Made by a program: the position numbers and the translations under genes. This document shows positions 58,676-64,000 of a DNA stretch of 64,000 nucleotides, in pieces. The DNA is taken from contig LNAC01000849.1 of the NCBI GenBank assembly GCA_002007465.1, positions 60,751-124,750 of the forward strand, written 5' to 3'. Numbering within the stretch: position 1 is the stretch's first letter; each line of letters opens with the position of its first letter. Source of the stretch: Ailurus styani (Eukaryota > Chordata > Mammalia > Carnivora > Ailuridae). A model generated the notes under the pieces. The model saw only the letters and a program-made list of their open reading frames with translations. It did not search any database and had not been told where the DNA came from.

Positions 58676-58872
58676 CTTTTTTAAGATTTTATTTTGTCAG
58701 AATGAGAGAGAGAGTATAAGCAGGGGGAGCGGCAGGCAGAGGGAGAAGCAGGATCCCCACGAAGCAAGGAGCCTGATGCTAGGCTTGATCCCAGGACCCT
58801 GGGACCCTGGGACCCTGGGATCATGCCCTGAGCTGGCCAGATGCTTAACTGACTGAGCCACCCAGGCACCCC
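58676..58872 (-). mobile_element. CAN SINE, minus strand, with an internal triplication
   Basis: 'taagattttattttgtcaga', 'gcagggggagcggcaggcag' and 'gactgagccacccaggcacc'. The word 'accctggg' is repeated three times in tandem (58796-58820) in the B-box area. Imperfect target site duplication tgaacaaactt (58655-58665) / tgaacagattt (58874-58884). Confidence 0.95.
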
Positions 58873-58884
58873 ATGAACAGATTT

Positions 58885-59127
58885 CTTAAGAGGCAGTCAA
58901 CAAATCTATCAACACACTGAGACCCTCATAAGTAGGGTAGTGAATTCATCTCCATAAAGCATTCATCTCGTCTCATCAAAATTTATCTCTTCAAAAGCAT
59001 TGTTACGTGTCTGTGTTGCGGGCAAAAGAATGGTAAATAACAGCATTTCTTTGACATTACACTAAGTTAACTTCACAGCCCCTATAAAGAACATAGCTTT
59101 TGACGTCATAAAATTGTATAAGGAACC
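58885..59127. other. Unassigned
   Basis: No gene or named repeat. Confidence 0.4.
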
Positions 59128-59223
59128 AAATTCTATTGCCACATAGAAGCCCTGTGACTCTGAATAAATGATTATTTCTGGGCTTCAGGTTATTTCAATG
59201 TGGTAAATGAGGATAATAACAGC
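59128..59223 (+). mobile_element. MIR SINE, left part
   Basis: 'agccctgtgactctgaataa', 'ctgggcttcaggttatttca' and 'ggtaaatgaggataataaca' follow MIR in order up to 'gggataataatag'. The expected next MIR words ('acctacctcataggg') turn up at 60314. Confidence 0.65.
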
Positions 59224-60305
59224 TTGCCCTGTGTCCTCTGAAGTTCTTCTCCATGACTAGCACATCTCCCTATATCCCCAGTCGTTTTTCCTGAAAGTTC
59301 CCTCCACCTCCTTGCTCCAACTGAATGCTTGCTATCTCCTGAGAATACTTGCTATCAAGTAGAATGTATTTATTTCTGAATTCTTTAAGCTCACACACGC
59401 GTGGTGGAGTGAGCAGCTTCCTCCTTTCCAGACACACTAACATATCCTTACCTCCTCTCCTTGCTTTCACAGAAACCCTTACTATTTTGAGGTCTATTGA
59501 TACGGTTAGCATTTAACACTTTGCTCCCATCATCACTGGCTTCCACTGACCTCTTTGTCAATCCTCTTTTATTATTGCTCTTCTTTAGAGGGCCCAGGTC
59601 ACAATGGCCTCATCACACCTTTCCTCACAGGATTTTAAGTAATTGTTAATATTTATAAAAGCAGCTCTCTAAAACCCTGACTTCTCAGCTCCTTGAGCCA
59701 CTGGTCTTACTCCAACACAATTCTGACTAATCTCTCAGAATGCTCTTAATAGCTCTTGTGGCTCAGCCACTAAAGAAACTAGCGCTTGGGAAAACAGGGA
59801 TGAAAGCCAATGATGGTTGCTGCTTTGTGCCAAAATTTTATGTGTTAAATGCATAAGAATATCCCAAAAGTAAAAGTAATTTCAAATCAAGATTACTTTG
59901 CTGAACTACAACTATTCTATTTTCCATAGGTCTTACAATTTTGGAGCAAGATCAAGAACTGAATACACAAAAACTGTGACCTGTGAAACAAAAGCAGTGT
60001 CTTTCTCTGGGTAGTAAACATTTTGTGAAGTTTTAAATAGAGTCATATTTGTCTCTGGATATTCTCATGGAATTCAACTATATAGACTATTCTGACTTTT
60101 AACCAAAAATGTGTATGCTTTCTTGTGTACTTCCCAAAACAGACGGAATTTGACTCCAGGCTGTTATTAAATCAAACAAAGATATATAACAGAAAATAAG
60201 TACAGAATTCTCATTGTATGAACAAAATGGATGCCTCTTCTCAAGCAACCCTCAAGCAAGCCTCTTCTCAAGCAATCCATGATGCATAGCAATTTGCGAG
60301 ATGGT
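59224..60305. other. Unassigned 1.1 kb between two parts of what may be one MIR
   Basis: No gene recognised. An 80-codon minus-strand frame (59512-59270) shows no family signature. The segment may be an old insertion. Confidence 0.4.
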
Positions 60306-60307
60306 TA

Positions 60308-60380
60308 ATGAAACCTACCTCATAGAACTATTGTCATAATTACGTGCAATCTTTAATGTGAAGAGAGTTATCAAATTTGA
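60308..60380 (+). mobile_element. MIR SINE, right part
   Basis: 'gaaacctacctcatagaact', 'attgtcataattacgtgcaa' and 'aatgtgaagagagttat' match the second half of MIR (acctacctcatagggttgttgtgaggattaaatg). Confidence 0.65.
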
Positions 60381-60684
60381 AATTTCCCCATGCCAGACTA
60401 TTGGAACTGAAGTGGTCTCTTGGGGTTGAATGAGCTAAGATCACAAAAAGCCACCTCTCAAACACTGCTGCTCAAGAACCTGATGATTTGATATTCTAAT
60501 TCCAAAATATTCCCTGGTTTCAACCTCTTTTGCTTACCTCTGCCATAGCTGGGCTCTCTTATAGGGAAGAATCTTCATCTCTTTCCGGGATCTGTGCAGA
60601 AGCTTCCAAGCAGGTCTCTTCTTTCAACTACAAAAGGTCTACTTTCCAGGTAGTAGTCCCACTGATCTATTTACAAACGTAAAT
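60381..60684. other. Unassigned
   Basis: No gene or named repeat. Confidence 0.4.
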
Positions 60685-60710
60685 CTGATCATGTCTTCCC
60701 AACCCTGTTA

Positions 60711-60756
<46 letters not shown>

Positions 60757-61065
60757 CTCTCAAAATCTGCCAGTGGCATCTCATCACACTAAGGAAAAAA
60801 ATTCAAACCCTTCATCATGACTGATGAGGCCTTCTATCTGAACAGGCCTCTGACCTCTTCTCCTTCTTCAGTCCCTGTCATTTGTCACACCCGACACTTT
60901 ATTATATAAATGTTTTGATTTGTCATATCTTTTATCCACTAGAATATAAAATCTATTGGTGCAGGGAGTTCCCAACTGTTTTGTTCCCTGCTATAAACCT
61001 GTAGCTTAAAAACAGTACATGGTACACAGAAAGCACTGAAAACATATTTGTTGAACGAGTGAATG
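60685..61065 (+). mobile_element. L2 LINE 3' end, with (CA)n inside
   Basis: 'tctgatcatgtcttcccaac', 'ctgccagtggcatctcatca', 'gatgaggccttctatctgaa', 'catcttttatccactagaat' and 'tttgttgaacgagtgaatga' are in the L2 3' end order. Confidence 0.8.
60711..60754. repeat. (CA)n microsatellite
   Basis: About 21 uninterrupted CA units. Confidence 0.98.
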
Positions 61066-61639
61066 AGTTTCATGTATCCATTTCCTTCACTGCACCTCAG
61101 CCATAGTTACATCCTAGGTTTTGCTCTCTCCAGAAACCATCTTACCTCAAAGAACAAATGTCCTATTATGACTGCTTGTTTTGTCAAACAGTCTCATGGA
61201 AACAATGCTTCCACCTCTTTTAGACCCTCAAACCACCACTTACTCTAGACCTCACATCCTCTTAATCCAGTTTCAATGTAAAGATCTTTCAATATAAGCA
61301 GTCCATTGCATCTTCCTGCAAACCTTTTATGCTTTCATTATACTCATCCAGAAAATCCACAAGCTGAGATTTAAACATTTATCTTCTTTGTGTATAGACG
61401 AATGCAGTGAAGTTTTGAAAGAAAAATCTTGAAACTGGCTGGATTGATTTCACTACAAATTCATGATCTTAAATTGCAAATGAGTTCTCAATACTGGAAA
61501 ACCTATGCTGTTTCCTGTCTACCCAAATTGTTGTTTAAGTCGAAACTCAGGAATAGTCTTTCAATCTATTCTGTTCCTTACTCACTACAATGAATCAAGT
61601 AGTGTCTACTCTACCTTTAATATTTATCTAGGTTCTCCA
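61066..61639. other. Unassigned
   Basis: No gene or named repeat. A 61-codon frame at 61063 is featureless. Confidence 0.4.
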
Positions 61640-62070
61640 AATTGGCCCATGTCCACAGCACTCACTAGAATCTAGCTGTAATCATCGTTCAATGCACAAC
61701 GTCCCATAACTTCTTCCTGCCCCTTCTCCTAATAGTCAAAGTGATCCTTCCAAAATGCAGATAGAATCATAAGGATCCTTCTCTAAAAAAGCTCTAATGG
61801 TGTTCCATTGTATTTCCAACTTTGTCCACCCAAGCTCACCACCCTCATCATAGTTTACCTTCATCTGTGCTCACTGTGCTCTGGCCACTTCTGAACTTCT
61901 TTCTGTTTCTCAACAACTATGCTCATTCCAGCCTTAGGACATTTGCCCTAGCTGTCCTTCTGCTAGGAATACTCTGTCCCAAATTCTAACATGGCTGCTT
62001 TGTTCTCGTCATTCAGAGAACAACTCAAGTATCAACCTTGGCGACTATTCCTTGACCATCTCAGTTTCCT
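61640..62070 (+). mobile_element. L2 LINE 3' region
   Basis: 'aaagtgatccttccaaaatg', 'tctaatggtgttccattgta', 'gctctggccacttctgaact', 'ccttaggacatttgccctag' and 'gctaggaatactctgtccca' follow L2 (gtgatctttctaaaatgc ... cctttgcacttgctgttccc ... ggaatgctcttcccc). Confidence 0.8.
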
Positions 62071-63252
62071 CGATATGGAATCCTGAGTTTATGAGTCCAG
62101 CATCAGGTTCATCATTTGCTTTTTACATGCATAATTTGAAGTTTGGTTACTGGCTTATAGTAGAAACTTTTGTTCACAACATAATAGAAGCAGAAACTTG
62201 CTCAGGTAGTTGAAAACTCCAGTTCTAAAATAGTTCAGCCTATAATTGCCAGTTTTTGTTTTTACCAGTGAAGCGTAATTGAATCTTGACATCATGATTG
62301 TAATCAAAGGATACATGCAAGTTCACTCTAATCGATGCGGCTGAGCTTCCAGATGACCTCATTCAGGAGATATTGATGGAAAAGTACACCAGTTTCCACT
62401 GCACTTCTGCCAACATTAAGCAAGTGCAAATTAGATGTCTTTTTTTGTCATTCTTTTGAGTGACTTGGTTCCAGTTGTGTTACAAGTGATCATTGATCAC
62501 CTGAAGAGCCATGGTAGATTGGTAAATTAGTTTCAGCTTGATGTTATTTTATATATAAACAGACTAATGTGTAAAACCTTAGGCATAATAGATTGTGTAT
62601 AGTGTGGTAGACTAGATTAATTACTTTTAAATGATCAGTAAGAAACCCAAACCAGTATGAAAATAATGGGAAAACAAGAACTACAATGACAGCAATTATG
62701 AAATAACAGTGAATTCAGTTATCCCAAACTTGTCCAACAAACAAGACTGATTTAAGGGAGGATGGCGAGGAAAATGATCATATATAAAAAACAGTGGTTA
62801 GACACAAAATAAGAATAAATGTATCACTGACTGAGGTATTTACTGCAGAAGAACTCTATGTAAGCTATATAATGTGGAGTCAGGCCATACGAAAATGCTG
62901 TGAAATATGTATAAAGACTTGCCATGTGGCTTATTATTGGGGCAGTTGTTGTAAGAGGGTGTCATTGAATCCCTTGTACAACCATATTTGAATCATTCTT
63001 CTAAAGAAGCATTAAAAAATTTCAATGTAACTAATTCAAGAAACACATATTGAAGCCATTGTAAAGTATAATTTTCCTCCTATCAAATTGGGACAAAAAT
63101 TGAGAATATCAATTTTAATTGAAGACATGGTGATATGAGCACTCTCCTATACTCATATAGTTTTATACAAACATCAGTTGGGTTGTATATTGGTTAAGCC
63201 TTCAAACCTTTTGACTTTCGAATTAGTGAATTGGGGTAGATTGGAAGAGAGA
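62071..63252. other. Unassigned; includes the coding-like frame at 62304-62459
   Basis: No repeat recognised in 62071-63240. See the separate entry for the short frame. Confidence 0.4.
62304..62459 (+). other. Short coding-like open frame, unidentified
   Basis: 51 codons between the stop at 62301 and the stop at 62457. The product has an amphipathic, acidic, protein-like middle ('ELPDDLIQEILMEKY') rather than the low-complexity strings typical of chance frames here. Another frame continues in a similar manner at about 62442-62530 ('SDLVPVVLQVIIDHLKS'), as if a frameshift at the T-run 62439-62446 separated two halves. There is no start codon context, no clear splice sites and no family that I recognise. 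It could be an exon, a pseudogene remnant or chance. Confidence 0.25.
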
Positions 63253-63420
63253 ATGAACCATGAGAGACTGTGGACTCTGAGAAATAAACTGAGGGTTATG
63301 GAGGGGAGGGGAGATGGGTGAGCCTGGTGGTGGGTATTAGGAGGGCACGTATTGCATGGAGCACTGGGTGTGGTGCATAAACAATGAATCTTGGATCACT
63401 GAAAGAATAAAATAAAAAAA
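63253..63420 (+). mobile_element. Short young L1 3' tail
   Basis: 'gaaccatgagagactgtgga', 'ctgagggttatggaggggag', 'ggagcactgggtgtggtgca' and an A-rich end. Nearly identical to 54622-54787. No target site duplication found. Confidence 0.9.
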
Positions 63421-63480
63421 TCCACACATGTAAATACATACACACACACATGCAGACACACACAGTACTGCTTCTAAAAA
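63421..63480. repeat. CA-rich simple sequence
   Basis: 'cacacacacatgcagacaca' and similar words. Confidence 0.8.
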
Positions 63481-63484
63481 TCTA

Positions 63485-64000
63485 CCATTATAAATTCATT
63501 CCCATGTGCACAAAAAATCTAGTCATCATAGTGTTGAGGTGATAGCACAAAGTTGGAATAGAAATGTCTAGCTGAAAAGTAGTAGTTGAAAATATGATGC
63601 ACCTATTCAGTGGAATCCTATACTCCATGTTAAAAAAAAATGACATTACTGGTAATTGAGGAAAAAAAGAGACAGGGTAATACTTATGGTAAGATCCTAT
63701 TTATATAAAAAATACGGACCAAAAAAGATAAATAGGCATATATGTACATTTGTATAAAATGTAATAATTATGTAAAAATATAGAAGGATACAGAAGGCTG
63801 GCTATGAATCCATTAGTGTGGTTACATCTGGGGAAAGAATGGAGAAAAGGAACTTTCACATTTTTCTATATAATAAACTATATACATGTATTACTTGTGT
63901 TAATTTAAAAGTAATAACAAATAAGAGTCTATGAACCTATTTTCAAATTAAAATAAGACTAGGTTTGCGACAAGAGACAGAATACTAAATCAGATTAAAA
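63485..64000 (+). mobile_element. Ancient L1 3' UTR, runs to the right edge
   Basis: 'cacaaagttggaatagaaat', 'cagtggaatcctatactcca', 'tagaaggatacagaaggctg' and 'ggttacatctggggaaagaa' are the L1M end and 3' UTR in order on the plus strand. Confidence 0.7.

Overview
This window is from a mammalian nuclear genome, and I find no convincing protein-coding gene, tRNA or rRNA in it. The organism is a carnivore of the dog-like branch (Caniformia). It carries 22 copies, whole or partial, of the tRNA-Lys-derived CAN SINE, recognisable by a head reading 'gggcgcctgggtggctcag', a CT-rich middle and an AATAAA-rich tail. The youngest copies (16516, 16732, 18892, 27581) have the 'ctctgcctacttgtgatctc' style of tail that I associate with mustelids such as ferret, mink or badger, rather than with dog. 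The species call is inference. The base composition is AT-rich and the open reading frames are short, as expected for a gene desert or a very large intron.

Layout. 1-1078: a fairly young L1 running off the left edge, with an open reverse transcriptase frame. 1.1-6.1 kb: an old DNA transposon remnant, two SINEs and an ancient L1. 6.4-10.2 kb: a stack of minus-strand L1 pieces, one inside another. 10.2-19.1 kb: SINEs, an L1 3' UTR, an MLT1 LTR split by a tiny L1 tail, microsatellites, and a single-N assembly gap flanked by a duplicated block. 19.1-22.7 kb: mostly unassigned. 22.7-32.3 kb: two ancient plus-strand L1s in tandem, pierced by SINEs and by a well preserved solo LTR with class II features. 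32.3-36.1 kb: SINEs and unassigned DNA. 36.1-47.1 kb: no SINE, an MLT1 LTR, and a three-layer minus-strand L1 nest at 40.8-44.1 kb that holds a young twin-primed L1. 47.1-59 kb: more SINEs, MIR, L1 remnants, a perfect CTCF-consensus match and a second twin-primed L1. 59-62 kb: mainly MIR and L2 fossils. 62-64 kb: a short coding-like frame, a young L1 tail and an ancient L1 3' end.

Nothing here acts as a pathway or operon. What can be read is insertion history: target site duplications date many events relative to one another, and L1 machinery explains most of them (SINEs, truncated L1 tails, twin priming, a possible 3' transduction). Family names are from memory of consensus sequences and were not checked with a repeat database. 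Boundaries are exact only where a target site duplication is stated; others are good to roughly 10-30 bases.
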